From positions 62,001-126,000 of the forward strand of contig VGBR01000007.1 in the NCBI GenBank assembly GCA_016870355.1: a stretch of 64,000 nucleotides of DNA. Direction: 5' to 3'. Below, piece after piece: positions 34,917 through 43,638 of this stretch (the stretch's first letter is position 1; each line of letters begins with the position of its first letter). The notes beneath the pieces are model-generated. The model was given only the letters and a program-made list of their open reading frames with translations, was not told where the DNA came from and made no database searches. A program made the translations under genes and the position numbers. The stretch comes from Actinomycetota bacterium (GTDB lineage: Bacteria > Actinomycetota > Acidimicrobiia > IMCC26256 > PALSA-555).

Positions 34917-35858
34917 GTGCTCTTGTTGAAGCATGAGCGCCGCTCAGCGAGCATCCGCTTCAACAAGAGCCAGTTGCGCGCGCTTCTTGGGAGGCAGCTC
35001 GGCCTCATCACGGGTCAGCAATGGATCGAACTTGGCTTCAGCGCGTCCGGGCTGAGGCGAGCATGTGACCGTGATGAGTTCGTGCGCGTCCTTCCTGCCG
35101 TGTACCGCTCGACATTGGTCCCGCCTTCGTTGCACGCGGGCGGGCTTGCTGCGGTGTTGTGGGCAGGTGACGGTGCACGCGTGTCGCACACGACCGCGGC
35201 GCGCACCTACGGAGCCGAACTCCCGGGGAATAAGCCACACATCTGGGTGCCGCCGGATCGAGCACCGAAGTCTGAGCTCGTCGTCGTTCATCGCGGTGTC
35301 GTCGCCAAGAACGATCGCTGGATGCGAGAGGGGGTTCCTCTCACGTCACCGGCCAGGACACTCATTGATCTGGCAAGCATGCTGGATTGCGAGACGCTCG
35401 AGGCCGTTGCGGAGGACTTCTTCCACCGCGCGGTGACGACGCCGATGTCGGTGCAGCGGTGCCTCGACGCGAGCGGCGGGACCGGGCGCGCCGGGTCGCA
35501 ATCGCTTCGCTCGATCCTTGAGAATCGCGACCAAGCACCACTCCAGAAGCGGCTCGAGGTGAAGCTCTCTCGGCTTCTGCTCGGCGCTGGGCTGCGCCCG
35601 GTTCGTCAGTTCAAAGTTCGGGTGGCGAACCGGACTTCCTTCCTCGACTTCGCGTTTCCCGCGCTGAAGGTGGCGGTGCAAGGCCACGGCTTCGTTGCTC
35701 ACGGCGGGCGCATGCACCATCGCGACGATGCTCGCCGTCTGGCCGATCTCGCCAGCGTGGGTTGGACGATCGTGCCGGTCACTTGGGAGGCGGCGACCGG
35801 TGAGCCGGACGTGGTGATCGATCAGGTTCGCAGCGCCCTTGCGGAGGCTGCGGCCTGA
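34917..35858 (+). CDS. AbiEi-like HTH plus DUF559-like nuclease-fold protein
   Basis: 313 aa. The N-terminal half (LGRQLGLITGQQWIELGFSASGLRRACDRDEFVRVLPAVYR) matches the winged-helix start of the AbiEi-type proteins common in actinobacteria. The C-terminal part (EVKLSRLLLGAGLRPVRQFKV..., FLDFAFPALKVAVQG...H, GWTIVPVTWE) matches the DUF559/Vsr-like endonuclease fold. The expected E-x-D pair after the third strand (usually VEVDG) reads VAVQGHG, so the nuclease centre is probably dead. No partner toxin is adjacent. The GTG start at 34917 is not well supported; a downstream start is possible. Confidence 0.75.
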   Translation: MLLLKHERRSASIRFNKSQLRALLGRQLGLITGQQWIELGFSASGLRRACDRDEFVRVLPAVYRSTLVPPSLHAGGLAAVLWAGDGARVSHTTAARTYGAELPGNKPHIWVPPDRAPKSELVVVHRGVVAKNDRWMREGVPLTSPARTLIDLASMLDCETLEAVAEDFFHRAVTTPMSVQRCLDASGGTGRAGSQSLRSILENRDQAPLQKRLEVKLSRLLLGAGLRPVRQFKVRVANRTSFLDFAFPALKVAVQGHGFVAHGGRMHHRDDARRLADLASVGWTIVPVTWEAATGEPDVVIDQVRSALAEAAA

Positions 35859-35876
35859 GAGTGCGACGATGAGCCG

Positions 35877-36602
35877 GTGAGCGAGGTGGAGTTTGTCGCG
35901 TGTCCTTCGGGTGGGCGGCAGGTCGAGGCGACGCGGCGGGTGCGGCTTGGGGATGTGAGCGCATCCGGTCGGCTGCGCCTCGATGCGCTCGCTGAGTACC
36001 TCCAGGATGTTGCGGCCGACGATGTCGACGACGTGGGCATCCCCGGTGCGTGGGTCCTCCGCCGACTCGCTCTCAAATTGGGAGAGCTGCCGCGATTTCG
36101 AGACGATGTGCGGCTCGTCACGTTCTGCAGCGGGATCGGCAGCCGATTCGCTGAACGGCGCACGACCGTCTTGTCCGGCGACGAGGTCGCGGTCGAGTCG
36201 GTCTCGATCTGGGTCTACATCGACGAATCGGGCAAGCCCGCGCCGCTCGATGAGTGGTTTCGCAAGTACTACGAGGTGGCCGCCGGTGATCGAAAGGTCA
36301 GTGGCCGCTTGCGGCACTCACCACCACCGCCGGACGCGGTGAAGCGAACGTGGCCGATGCGTGTCGCCGACTTCGACCTGCTTGCGCACGCCAACAACGC
36401 AGCGGCATGGCAAGCCATTGAAGAGGAGATTGCCCGGTTGGCCAAAGGACGCCGGTTGGAGAGCGCCGAGATCGAGTACCGCGCCGCCATTGACATAGGT
36501 GACGAGATCGAGATCGCAACGACGTTCGACGATCGAGAGCTGCGGTGCTGGCTGACGCGTGACGCCGACATGCGGGTGTCGGCAGTGGTGCGCGTTTCCT
36601 AG
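35877..36602 (+). CDS. acyl-ACP thioesterase (FatA-like double hotdog)
   Basis: 241 aa. Two hotdog repeats can be seen: RRVRLGDVSASGRLRLDALAEYLQDVAADD... with RFRDDVRLVTFCSGIG in the first, and VADFDLLAHANNAAAWQAIEEE in the second. The D-x-N-H/HANN segment holds likely catalytic residues. These enzymes release fatty acids from ACP in plants and some bacteria. GTG start 35877 is 18 bp after the preceding stop. Its 3' end overlaps the XRE regulator by 4 bp in convergent orientation. Confidence 0.85.
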   Translation: MSEVEFVACPSGGRQVEATRRVRLGDVSASGRLRLDALAEYLQDVAADDVDDVGIPGAWVLRRLALKLGELPRFRDDVRLVTFCSGIGSRFAERRTTVLSGDEVAVESVSIWVYIDESGKPAPLDEWFRKYYEVAAGDRKVSGRLRHSPPPPDAVKRTWPMRVADFDLLAHANNAAAWQAIEEEIARLAKGRRLESAEIEYRAAIDIGDEIEIATTFDDRELRCWLTRDADMRVSAVVRVS

Positions 36603-38683
36603 TGACGAGCGACTTGGAACGAGTCGATCGTGACTTCGGTGGTCGCCCACGCTTGCACGCCGACGCGCGTGCCACGGCATGGCGGACGCCCGAGCTCGAT
36701 CGAGCAGCGGCTCAACGCCGGCACGGTGAGGACGGGGTCGTTGTCGACGATCACGCTGAGCTGGTCCGCGCGCACTGACACCCAGACGGTGTGGCGGCCG
36801 AAGAGCAACGTCGGGTCGGTGACGCCGGCCTGAGCGATCGGGCGCCAGTGCTGACGGTTGTCCTCCCACTGGCGGACGAGGTAGCCGCCACCACCGGCGA
36901 TCGGGTCGATGTCGAACGAGTAGCCGCTCACGCGCTCGGCCTCGTCGACCGACGCCCGGAAGAGGATCCCGAACCCTGCACCGGCGCTGAAGTCGACGAC
37001 GGCTTCGACGGTGAAGTCGCCGGGTGCGTCGAGGTCGGCCAGCGCCCAGCGGGCATCGGCACGCCGCAACGTAAGTGCACCGTCGTCGGCCATGGCGGTG
37101 GCGGGGAAGATGCCGCCCACTCGCCAGTTCGAACCGGCGCGCTGGAAGCCGGAGCCCGGCGAGGCGGTCTCAGCCGGCTGTTCGTGCGCCATCCATGCGA
37201 TCGGCGGAACGCCAGGCGTCGGTACGAGTGGAACTTCGGGGATGACGAACGGTTGTCCGGTGGCGGGGGTCTCGATGACGGGTGCCGCGGCGACCGCAGC
37301 CGCGACCGGCGGTGCGACGAACGCAACCGGAGGCGCCGCGGGCGGCGCCGGCGGACTTGGTGGCGCGGGGACCGGCGGTGGTGCGAGAGCGACGGCTGGC
37401 GGCTCGGGAAGGACGACCCGCGGCTCCGGTGCACCGAGCGGTTCGAACTCCGCGGGCGGTACTTCGTCGACGTCGATGACGTCGAGTGCATCAGGCAGTG
37501 GAGCTTGCAGCGGCTGGCGGCGGGGAAGTGGTTCAGCGTCCACCCACTCATCTTCGGGAGGTTCGCTGAATGGGCCGGGTGTGAAGATCTCGGCGTTCTC
37601 GACGGAGGTCGGAACGAACGAGATCGGTTCGGGCGCGTCCGCGGGCGGTGACGGCGGCCAGGGCGCAGGTGGTTCCTCGGCGAACGCGGGCACTGCGTCC
37701 GTGAAGATGGTTGGTTCTTCGGTGTCATCGCGTTCGATGGCGGCGTCCGGCCTGTAGGAGACGGGAGGCAACGGTGCCGCGAACGGATCCTTCGGAACCG
37801 GCTCGGGTTCCAGCATCACGGGCTCCGGGTCCGCCATCGCGGTGTCGGGCTCGATGACCGGCAGCGGCGCGCCGTACGAGATCGGCATTGAATCGAACGA
37901 CGACATCGGATCGACCGGTGCAATCGGCGCAACCGGCGCGACGGGCTCGACCGGCATGGCGGCTGGCGTCGAGAACGTGTCGGTCCATCCCGCGGTCGCG
38001 GGCTGCGCGCCTGGCGGGGGCGGCGGCTCGAACACGTCGGGTGCGCGCGGCGTCGAGAAGAAGTCCACCACGGCGGCGTCGGCATTCGGCGCGTGCAGTC
38101 CAAAGTACACGTCTCCAATCACGTCACCAGTCGCGATCGTGCCAGCCGAGAGCTCGTTGCTCGGCATGATCATCGAGCGAAGACGCGCCGCCTCTTCACG
38201 CGAAATGCCGATCAGCTCGACCAGACGCGCCTCGATGCGCTCAGGGCTCCCGCCCAGCGCATCGGCGAGCGACATCAGGTCGCGCTCGCGCAGCGGGATC
38301 TTGCTCCCGGGTGCGAGGTTACGAAGCTCGTAGATCATCGCGAGGTACTCGCGCAGCATCTCGTCGTCGACGGGGTCGCGCAGGTAGCGGATGCTGTCGC
38401 CGATGGCGAGGAGGTTGAGGTCCGAGCTCACCTTGACCGGCGCACGATCGGGAAGCAGCTCGGCAACATCGACGCCGCACGATCCGGCCAGGCACCAGAG
38501 GTCGCTCTCGGGCACCGCGGCCCTACCGCTCTCGTAGGCCGCGAGCTCGCGTCGGGTCAGGCCCGCGGAGCGCGCCACCTCACTGCGCGACAGCCCTTGC
38601 TTCCGGCGGATGTGCCGGAGCTGGCGGCCGACCTCCTTGGGCGCCGAACCATCGGATTGGGCGCGATCGGCAGTCCTGGCCAT
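36599..38683 (-). CDS. XRE-family regulator with long Pro-rich linker and ConA-like C-terminal domain
   Basis: 694 aa, no signal peptide or membrane helix. Residues about 16-78 are a Cro/C1 helix-turn-helix (RHIRRKQGLSRSEVARSAGLTRRELAAYESGR). Residues 85-190 are helical (LMSLADALGGSPERIEARLVELIG). About 215-505 is a Pro/Ala/Glu-rich low-complexity linker. From about residue 510 there is a beta-rich domain (GDFTVEAVVDFSAGAGFGILFRAS, GGYLVRQWEDNRQHWRP, HTVWVSVRADQLSVIVDNDPV) that looks like a laminin-G/ConA-like or DUF1080-type sandwich, normally an extracellular sugar-binding fold. The start is ATG 38683; the longer frame is antisense to the SDR. The target is unknown, with SDR 38750 divergent 66 bp away. 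Confidence 0.82.
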   Translation of the reverse strand: MARTADRAQSDGSAPKEVGRQLRHIRRKQGLSRSEVARSAGLTRRELAAYESGRAAVPESDLWCLAGSCGVDVAELLPDRAPVKVSSDLNLLAIGDSIRYLRDPVDDEMLREYLAMIYELRNLAPGSKIPLRERDLMSLADALGGSPERIEARLVELIGISREEAARLRSMIMPSNELSAGTIATGDVIGDVYFGLHAPNADAAVVDFFSTPRAPDVFEPPPPPGAQPATAGWTDTFSTPAAMPVEPVAPVAPIAPVDPMSSFDSMPISYGAPLPVIEPDTAMADPEPVMLEPEPVPKDPFAAPLPPVSYRPDAAIERDDTEEPTIFTDAVPAFAEEPPAPWPPSPPADAPEPISFVPTSVENAEIFTPGPFSEPPEDEWVDAEPLPRRQPLQAPLPDALDVIDVDEVPPAEFEPLGAPEPRVVLPEPPAVALAPPPVPAPPSPPAPPAAPPVAFVAPPVAAAVAAAPVIETPATGQPFVIPEVPLVPTPGVPPIAWMAHEQPAETASPGSGFQRAGSNWRVGGIFPATAMADDGALTLRRADARWALADLDAPGDFTVEAVVDFSAGAGFGILFRASVDEAERVSGYSFDIDPIAGGGGYLVRQWEDNRQHWRPIAQAGVTDPTLLFGRHTVWVSVRADQLSVIVDNDPVLTVPALSRCSIELGRPPCRGTRVGVQAWATTEVTIDSFQVARH

Positions 38684-38749
38684 ACGAGCGTATCGGCCAC
38701 GAACGCCTGTCACTAAAGGGCTGAGTGGCATCCCGGTAGGGTCGATCGC

Positions 38750-39526
38750 ATGAGTGGTGCGGGGGAAGGCCAGGAGTTCGCCGATCGGGTCGCCCTGGTG
38801 ACCGGGGGCGGATCGGGATTGGGCCAGGCGGCATGCCGCTTGCTGGCCGAACGGGGTGCCCGGGTCGTCGTCGCCGACGTGAACGACGACGGTGGCGCGG
38901 CCACGGTGGCACAGTGCAAGGAGGCGGGCTCGGAGGCGCAGTTCGTCCATGCCGACGTCACCAAAGAAGAGGATGTGATCGCTGCGGTGGCCGCAGCGGT
39001 CGACACCTGGGGCCGGCTCGACGCGGCCATCAACAACGCGGGGACGACCGGTCCGTCGGCGCGGACGGCCGACTACACGCTCGAGCAATGGAACGGCGTG
39101 ATCGCGCTCAACCTCACCGGGGTCTTCCTCTGCCTCAAGCACGAGATCCCGCAGATGATCAAGCAGGGCGGCGGTGCCATCGTGAACACGTCGTCCGGCG
39201 CCGGGCTGATGGGCTTCGCGGGTCTTCCCGGTTACGTGGCCAGCAAGCACGGAGTGGTCGGGATCACCCGGGCCGCTGCGCTCGAGTACGTGAAGGCCGG
39301 CGTGCGCATCAACGCCGTCTGCCCGGGCAGCACGCGCACACCGATGCTCGAGGGCTTCATGGGCGGCGACCCGGTGATCGAGAAGGCAATGGAGCAGTCG
39401 GCGCCGATCGGGCGACTGGCGCGACCCGAAGAGATCGCCGAAGCGATGGTTTGGTTGCTCTCCGATGCGGCGTCGTTCATGGTCGGACACGCACTCGCCG
39501 TCGACGGCGGCGCGGTGGTGATGTAG
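38750..39526 (+). CDS. SDR family oxidoreductase
   Basis: 258 aa, classical fold: LVTGGGSGLGQAA, VVADVNDDGG (Asp after strand two favours NAD), NNAGTTGPS, catalytic Ser in NTSSGAGL and YVASKHG, then CPGSTRTPML. LVALSD-type ending AVDGGAVVM is typical of FabG-like and steroid-type SDRs. It is divergent from the XRE regulator, so it is a candidate for control by it. The stop is adjacent to the convergent PhyH gene. Confidence 0.94.
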   Translation: MSGAGEGQEFADRVALVTGGGSGLGQAACRLLAERGARVVVADVNDDGGAATVAQCKEAGSEAQFVHADVTKEEDVIAAVAAAVDTWGRLDAAINNAGTTGPSARTADYTLEQWNGVIALNLTGVFLCLKHEIPQMIKQGGGAIVNTSSGAGLMGFAGLPGYVASKHGVVGITRAAALEYVKAGVRINAVCPGSTRTPMLEGFMGGDPVIEKAMEQSAPIGRLARPEEIAEAMVWLLSDAASFMVGHALAVDGGAVVM

Positions 39527-40339
39527 CTAGATCTGACCCCAGACCATTGGGTCTCGGTCCGACGCGGCGCCCAACATCTCCGCGGGGTCGCGCTTGTTGA
39601 TGTGCCCCATCAGGCCGCTGTAGATCCCGTAGCCGCACAGCTCGCGCAGGCGCGGTGAGAACCCGGCCGCGACTTCGCGGGGGATGCCGAGCTGCTGGTT
39701 CTCTTGTTGACGGATCCATCCAGCGCAGTAGTTCATCGCCACGCCAACTCTGCGCGCGTCGGTCGTGTTCGCGCCACCGCCGTGCCACAGGCTGCCGTGC
39801 CACACCAACACGCTGCCCTTCGACATCTCGGCCGGGATGCTGTCGTACGGCGCGCCGTACTCAGGCGAGCGGTCGGCGAGATGCGATCCAGGAATGATGC
39901 GAGTTGCCCCGTTCGCCTCGGTGAAGTCGGTGAGCGCCCACATCGAGTTGCACACGGTGGGCACATGCGGCTTGTCGAGTGGGATCAGCTGATCGTCGGC
40001 GTGGATGGGCTGCGCGGATTCGCCGGGATCGATGCTGATCGACGACAACGACGACACCAGACAGCCACGGTCGAGCACCCCTTCGACAACAGGAAGCACG
40101 TGCTCGTGCACCGGAATGGCCTCGTAAGGCTTGCCGAACGCGAGCAGGTTGTAGATCCGCACCGTCCGAGCGCCTTCGAAGCTGTTGTCGGATGGCACGA
40201 CCTCGTATTCACGCTCGAGTCGTACGAGGTCGTCGTAGAGGGCTTCGACGAAGTCGGGCTCGATTGCATCCTCGACGATCGTGTACCCGTCGCGTGCGAC
40301 GGCGTCGACATGCCGTTCGATCGTGTCGGCATCGAGCAC
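39527..40339 (-). CDS. phytanoyl-CoA dioxygenase (PhyH) family protein
   Basis: 270 aa, non-heme Fe(II)/2-oxoglutarate fold. The facial triad is visible: HADDQ (His-x-Asp) near residue 118 and the distal His in WHGGGANTTDARRVG, followed by the Arg that binds 2-oxoglutarate. ATRIIPGSHLADRS is the family loop. PhyH members hydroxylate acyl-CoA or small molecules. I chose GTG 40339 (MLDADTIERH), because the frame above it runs into the divergent carbonic anhydrase gene. Confidence 0.88.
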   Translation of the reverse strand: MLDADTIERHVDAVARDGYTIVEDAIEPDFVEALYDDLVRLEREYEVVPSDNSFEGARTVRIYNLLAFGKPYEAIPVHEHVLPVVEGVLDRGCLVSSLSSISIDPGESAQPIHADDQLIPLDKPHVPTVCNSMWALTDFTEANGATRIIPGSHLADRSPEYGAPYDSIPAEMSKGSVLVWHGSLWHGGGANTTDARRVGVAMNYCAGWIRQQENQQLGIPREVAAGFSPRLRELCGYGIYSGLMGHINKRDPAEMLGAASDRDPMVWGQI

Positions 40340-40398
40340 ACCCCGAAGGATAGGTACGAGAAGAGAGGAGACGCAGCGCAAGCGGTACGGTCGGGGGT

Positions 40399-40929
40399 GT
40401 GCCGATCTACGCGCTGGGTGACGTCGAGCCCGACATCCATCCCGACGCATTCGTCCACCCGGATGCGACAGTCATCGGCAACGTCGTGATCGGCTCCGAG
40501 TCGACGATCTGGGCACAGACGGTGCTGCGCGGCGACTACGGCGAGATCCGCATCGGGGCGCGCACGTCGATCCAGGACGGATCGGTGGTCCACACGACCC
40601 GCGAGCTGCCGACCATCGTCGGCGACGACTGCGTGGTCGGACATCTCGCCCACCTCGAGTGCTGTGTGGTGGAAGACGGCTCGCTGGTCGGCTCGAACTC
40701 CGTGGTGTTGCATCGGGCAATCGTCCGATCCGGCGCGCTGGTCGCAGCTAGCGCGTTCGTCCCGAACGGCATGGAGATCCCCGCGCGAGCGATCGCGATG
40801 GGCGTACCGGCCAAGCTGAAGCTCGACGCCGTCGATCCGGCCTTCATTGCCGCGCTCGCAAAGGGGTACGTCGAGAACGGCCGCCGCTACAAGACCGAGC
40901 TCCGCCGCCTCGACCAGCCCTTCACGTAG
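40399..40929 (+). CDS. gamma-class carbonic anhydrase-like hexapeptide protein
   Basis: 176 aa left-handed beta-helix. IHPDAFVHPDATVIGNVVIG and SIWAQTVLRGD start the coil. The three zinc His are consistent with VVHTT, VVGHLAH, the last two five residues apart. ALVAASAFVPNGMEIPARAIAMGVPAKL closes the helix, and a helix packs at the C-terminus. CO2 hydration is typical but many members are of unproven activity. The 3' end overlaps the NTF2-like gene by 43 bp in convergent orientation. Confidence 0.9.
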   Translation: MPIYALGDVEPDIHPDAFVHPDATVIGNVVIGSESTIWAQTVLRGDYGEIRIGARTSIQDGSVVHTTRELPTIVGDDCVVGHLAHLECCVVEDGSLVGSNSVVLHRAIVRSGALVAASAFVPNGMEIPARAIAMGVPAKLKLDAVDPAFIAALAKGYVENGRRYKTELRRLDQPFT

Positions 40930-41276
40930 GCGAGCTTCTCGGCGACCTTGCCGTCGCGGATGGTGAACACGTCGACGCCGCGGAGGTGCCGCGCCTGTCC
41001 GTCTTCGGTCCAGGTGTAGAGCCAGCGCACCACGCATCGGTCACCCGTGGCGATCGTCTCCTCGGCGTCGAAGTGCGCGTCGGGCGACGTGGCGAAGAAC
41101 GCCTCCCACGTGGCGCGCACCGCCTCGGCACCCTGGTGCCGGTCACCGTCAGGTGGGCTGGTCGACTCGAAGACGGCGTCGTCGGTCATCGCCGCCATTA
41201 CCGCATCCACGTCATGTGCGTTGAATGCCTCGTTGAACCGCGCGACCGCCGCAAGCGTCGCGTCCGTGTCGGTCAT
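40887..41276 (-). CDS. NTF2-like/SnoaL-type protein
   Basis: 129 aa alpha+beta barrel: FNEAFNAHDVDAVMAAMTDDAVFESTSP, YRHQGAEAVRATWEAFFATSPD and VDVFTIRDGKVAEKLAYVKGW are the family's helices and strands. Such proteins are isomerases, dehydratases or binding modules, and there is no clear catalytic pair here. The start overlaps the CDF transporter stop by 4 bp, and the gene is likely co-transcribed with it. A 43-bp overlap with the carbonic anhydrase 3' end is unusually long. Confidence 0.83.
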   Translation of the reverse strand: MTDTDATLAAVARFNEAFNAHDVDAVMAAMTDDAVFESTSPPDGDRHQGAEAVRATWEAFFATSPDAHFDAEETIATGDRCVVRWLYTWTEDGQARHLRGVDVFTIRDGKVAEKLAYVKGWSRRRSSVL

Positions 41277-42205
41277 GCGCGTGTCTTGGGTGGATCGTGG
41301 TCGGGTCGGAACTCGTCAGGCTCGACGTAGATGAGCGTCGCGTGAGGGATGGCCTCGCGGATGCGGGCTTCGAGCGCGTCGATCGACGTGTTGACCTGAC
41401 GGTCAGCCGCGGCGGTGAAGTCGACCTTGATGGCCACGAGAAGATCCTCGGGGCCGAGGTACTCGGTGCGAAGGTGGATCAAGCGATTGACGTCGGGAGA
41501 GGTATCGATCGCCTTGGTCATGGCGTCGACCTCGTCGGGGCTGGCGCCTTCGCCCATCAGCAGGCTCTTGGTCTCGATCGCCAGCAGTACCGCGATCACA
41601 CCGAGCAGGAGCCCGATCGAGATGCTTCCGATCGCGTCGAACGCAGGCTCATCGGTGATCGTGGCCGTGGTGACACCGAGCAACGCGAACACGAGCCCAG
41701 TGAGAGCGCCGATGTCCTCGAGCAGCACCACGGGCAGCTCGGGGCTCTTCGACGTGCGGATGAACTGCCACCAACTCTTCGAGCCGCGCACCTTGGCCGC
41801 TTCGTGCACGGCAGTCCGTAACGAGAAGCTCTCCAAGACGATCGCAATCGTCAGGACGCCGAAGGCCCACTCGGGAGACTCGATCTCGTGTGGATGAACG
41901 AGCTTCTCGATGCCCTCGTAGGTAGCGAACAGCGCGCCAAGCGAGAACAGCACGAGCGCGACCACGAATGCCCAGAAGTACCGCTCGCGGCCATGACCGA
42001 ACGGGTGACTCTCACTAGGCGCGCGTCGCGCCCGCTTCCCACCGAGGAAGAGCAGTCCCTGGTTGCCGGTGTCCGCGAGGGAGTGGATCGACTCGGCCAG
42101 CATCGATGCCGCGCCGGTCGCCAGGAAGGCGACGAACTTCGCGATGGCGATGCCGAGGTTGGCGACGAACGCGGCCGCGATCGCCTTCCTGCTGCCCTCG
42201 TGCAT
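41273..42205 (-). CDS. cation diffusion facilitator (CDF) family transporter
   Basis: 310 aa, six helices, exports divalent metals (Zn, Mn, Fe or Co). ASMLAESIHSLADTGNQGLLFLGG carries the first-shell ligands, HPFGHGRERYFWAF is the conserved loop of the TM2-3 region, and the C-terminal cytosolic domain (DVNRLIHLRTEYLGPEDLLVAIKVDF) is the dimer domain. The central segment VRGSKSWWQFIRTSKSPELPVVLLED between helices 4 and 5 is typical of the long-loop subgroup. Metal specificity is not readable. Confidence 0.93.
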   Translation of the reverse strand: MHEGSRKAIAAAFVANLGIAIAKFVAFLATGAASMLAESIHSLADTGNQGLLFLGGKRARRAPSESHPFGHGRERYFWAFVVALVLFSLGALFATYEGIEKLVHPHEIESPEWAFGVLTIAIVLESFSLRTAVHEAAKVRGSKSWWQFIRTSKSPELPVVLLEDIGALTGLVFALLGVTTATITDEPAFDAIGSISIGLLLGVIAVLLAIETKSLLMGEGASPDEVDAMTKAIDTSPDVNRLIHLRTEYLGPEDLLVAIKVDFTAAADRQVNTSIDALEARIREAIPHATLIYVEPDEFRPDHDPPKTRA

Positions 42206-42227
42206 CGGCGGAGGCTACCGAGTGCGG

Positions 42228-42752
42228 CTAGCGGTCGATGTCGAGGCGCGGGCGCTCGTCCCAGCCGTACTCGAGGTGGCCGTCGACCGTGAGCTGCGGC
42301 GGATGGCCCACCTGCACGCCGAACTCCTCGTATGACGCGGCGAGCTTCTCCGCCCGGGCGTCGCCGCAGAACTCGTTCGTGGCGTCGAGGAGCAGTCGCG
42401 TGAAGGCACGGCCGTGGTGCGCGAGGTGCGGTTGGTCGCACAGCGCCCAGTGCGCCAGCTCGTGCAGGACCACTCCCTTGGTGCGGTAGCGCCGCGGCAG
42501 GGTGATCGAGAATCCACCATCGTCTTCCTCACGGAAGAACGCCTGACGCGCGCCCTTGCCCGGACGGAAACGCGGCATCTTGTCAAGCGTGTGCTCGGGA
42601 AACCTCGAGTGCCACCACAACGTGCCCACGACACGGTCCGCGAACGCGGCGCACGCCTCGAGACCGGGGAGCGGACTCGCGGGCATCGGTGTCTCCGCGC
42701 GGTAGACGCGCGCTCGTTGCGCGTCGCGCGGTCGCGGAACGTCGTAGGACAC
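42228..42752 (-). CDS. HEXXH metallohydrolase, TIGR04338-like
   Basis: 174 aa cytoplasmic zinc hydrolase. VVLHELAHWAL is the HExxH site (Glu in HELAH) and HGRAFTRLLLDATNEF gives the third ligand (H-x-x-x-F). The build (RVYRAETPMPASPLPGLEACAAFADRVVGT...) matches a small family of mycobacterial and related proteins of unknown substrate. The start is GTG. It has no sign of export. Confidence 0.78.
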   Translation of the reverse strand: MSYDVPRPRDAQRARVYRAETPMPASPLPGLEACAAFADRVVGTLWWHSRFPEHTLDKMPRFRPGKGARQAFFREEDDGGFSITLPRRYRTKGVVLHELAHWALCDQPHLAHHGRAFTRLLLDATNEFCGDARAEKLAASYEEFGVQVGHPPQLTVDGHLEYGWDERPRLDIDR

Positions 42753-42797
42753 CGCAACAGGACAGCACGCCGCGCGCGCCGAGTGGTGGACCAGATG

Positions 42798-43628
42798 TCA
42801 GTGCTGAGTGCCGGGGTAGGGCATCGGATTCTCGGTGTTGATGCCACCCATCGGCGTGTGTTCGCGTGAGACGCGCGTCGCCATGATGCCGTGGTCGGCG
42901 CGCAGGCGGGCCATGCTCTCGTTGCGGCCCGTGTACGACGACGGCTGCTGCAACATCCAGAGGATGCCTTCGGCTGCTACCTCGCTCGGCTCCCAGTCGG
43001 AGTGGTCGAACTCGGGCGCGTTGGCGAGGAACCCTTCGGATGCCACCGGCACATCGATGCGGAATGTGTTCACCGCGATGTTGAAAGGGGCGAGCTGCAC
43101 GGCAGCCGAGACCGTGAGGTGCTCCAACGCGACCTTTGACATCCCGTAGGCCATGAGGCTGGGGAAGTAGTTGAGGCCGGCGAGCGACGATACGTTCACG
43201 ATGGCGCCTTCGCCCTGCTCCTTCATGGCCGGAGTGACGGACTGGATCGCGACCAGAGGGGCCCGAGTGTTCACGGCGAAGATGAGGTCGTGACGCTTCA
43301 CCGGGAGATCGAGGTCCCCCGGAAAGGTGATGGCTGCGTTGTTGATGAGCGCATCAACCCGGCCGAAGCGATCGAGCGTGGTCGACACCATTCGCTCGAT
43401 CTCGTCGATGACCGCGAGGTTCGTCGGGACCGAGATCGCCTCGCCGCCCGCGTCGGTGACCTTGCGGACCGTCTCATCGATCGTGCCAGGGAGCGGGAGG
43501 GGCGTCTCGTCAGTTGCACGGGCTGCGCACGCGACGCGCATCCCGGCGGCGGCCAACGCGACCGCGGTCGCGGCGCCGACGCCGCGCGACGCGCCGGTGA
43601 CGATCGCGACCTTGCCGTTCAGCTCCAC
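42798..43628 (-). CDS. SDR with extended C-terminus
   Basis: 276 aa. ELNGKVAIVTGASRGVGAA at the start, NNAAITFPGD, catalytic residues in NVSSLAGL and YGMSKVALEHL. The C-terminal about 60 residues (FDHSDWEPSEVAAEGILWMLQQPSSYTGR... GGINTENPMPYPG) are longer than in a minimal SDR and may cover the substrate site. I chose GTG 43628; the frame upstream overlaps the LigD gene, which ends 10 bp away. NAD/NADP preference is unclear. Confidence 0.88.
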   Translation of the reverse strand: MELNGKVAIVTGASRGVGAATAVALAAAGMRVACAARATDETPLPLPGTIDETVRKVTDAGGEAISVPTNLAVIDEIERMVSTTLDRFGRVDALINNAAITFPGDLDLPVKRHDLIFAVNTRAPLVAIQSVTPAMKEQGEGAIVNVSSLAGLNYFPSLMAYGMSKVALEHLTVSAAVQLAPFNIAVNTFRIDVPVASEGFLANAPEFDHSDWEPSEVAAEGILWMLQQPSSYTGRNESMARLRADHGIMATRVSREHTPMGGINTENPMPYPGTQH

Positions 43629-43638
43629 GTTCGAGACG

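Noticed and set aside
36599-39490. 963 aa version of the XRE regulator
   Set aside because: The first 269 residues are antisense to the conserved SDR at 38750; ATG 38683 gives a clean HTH start.
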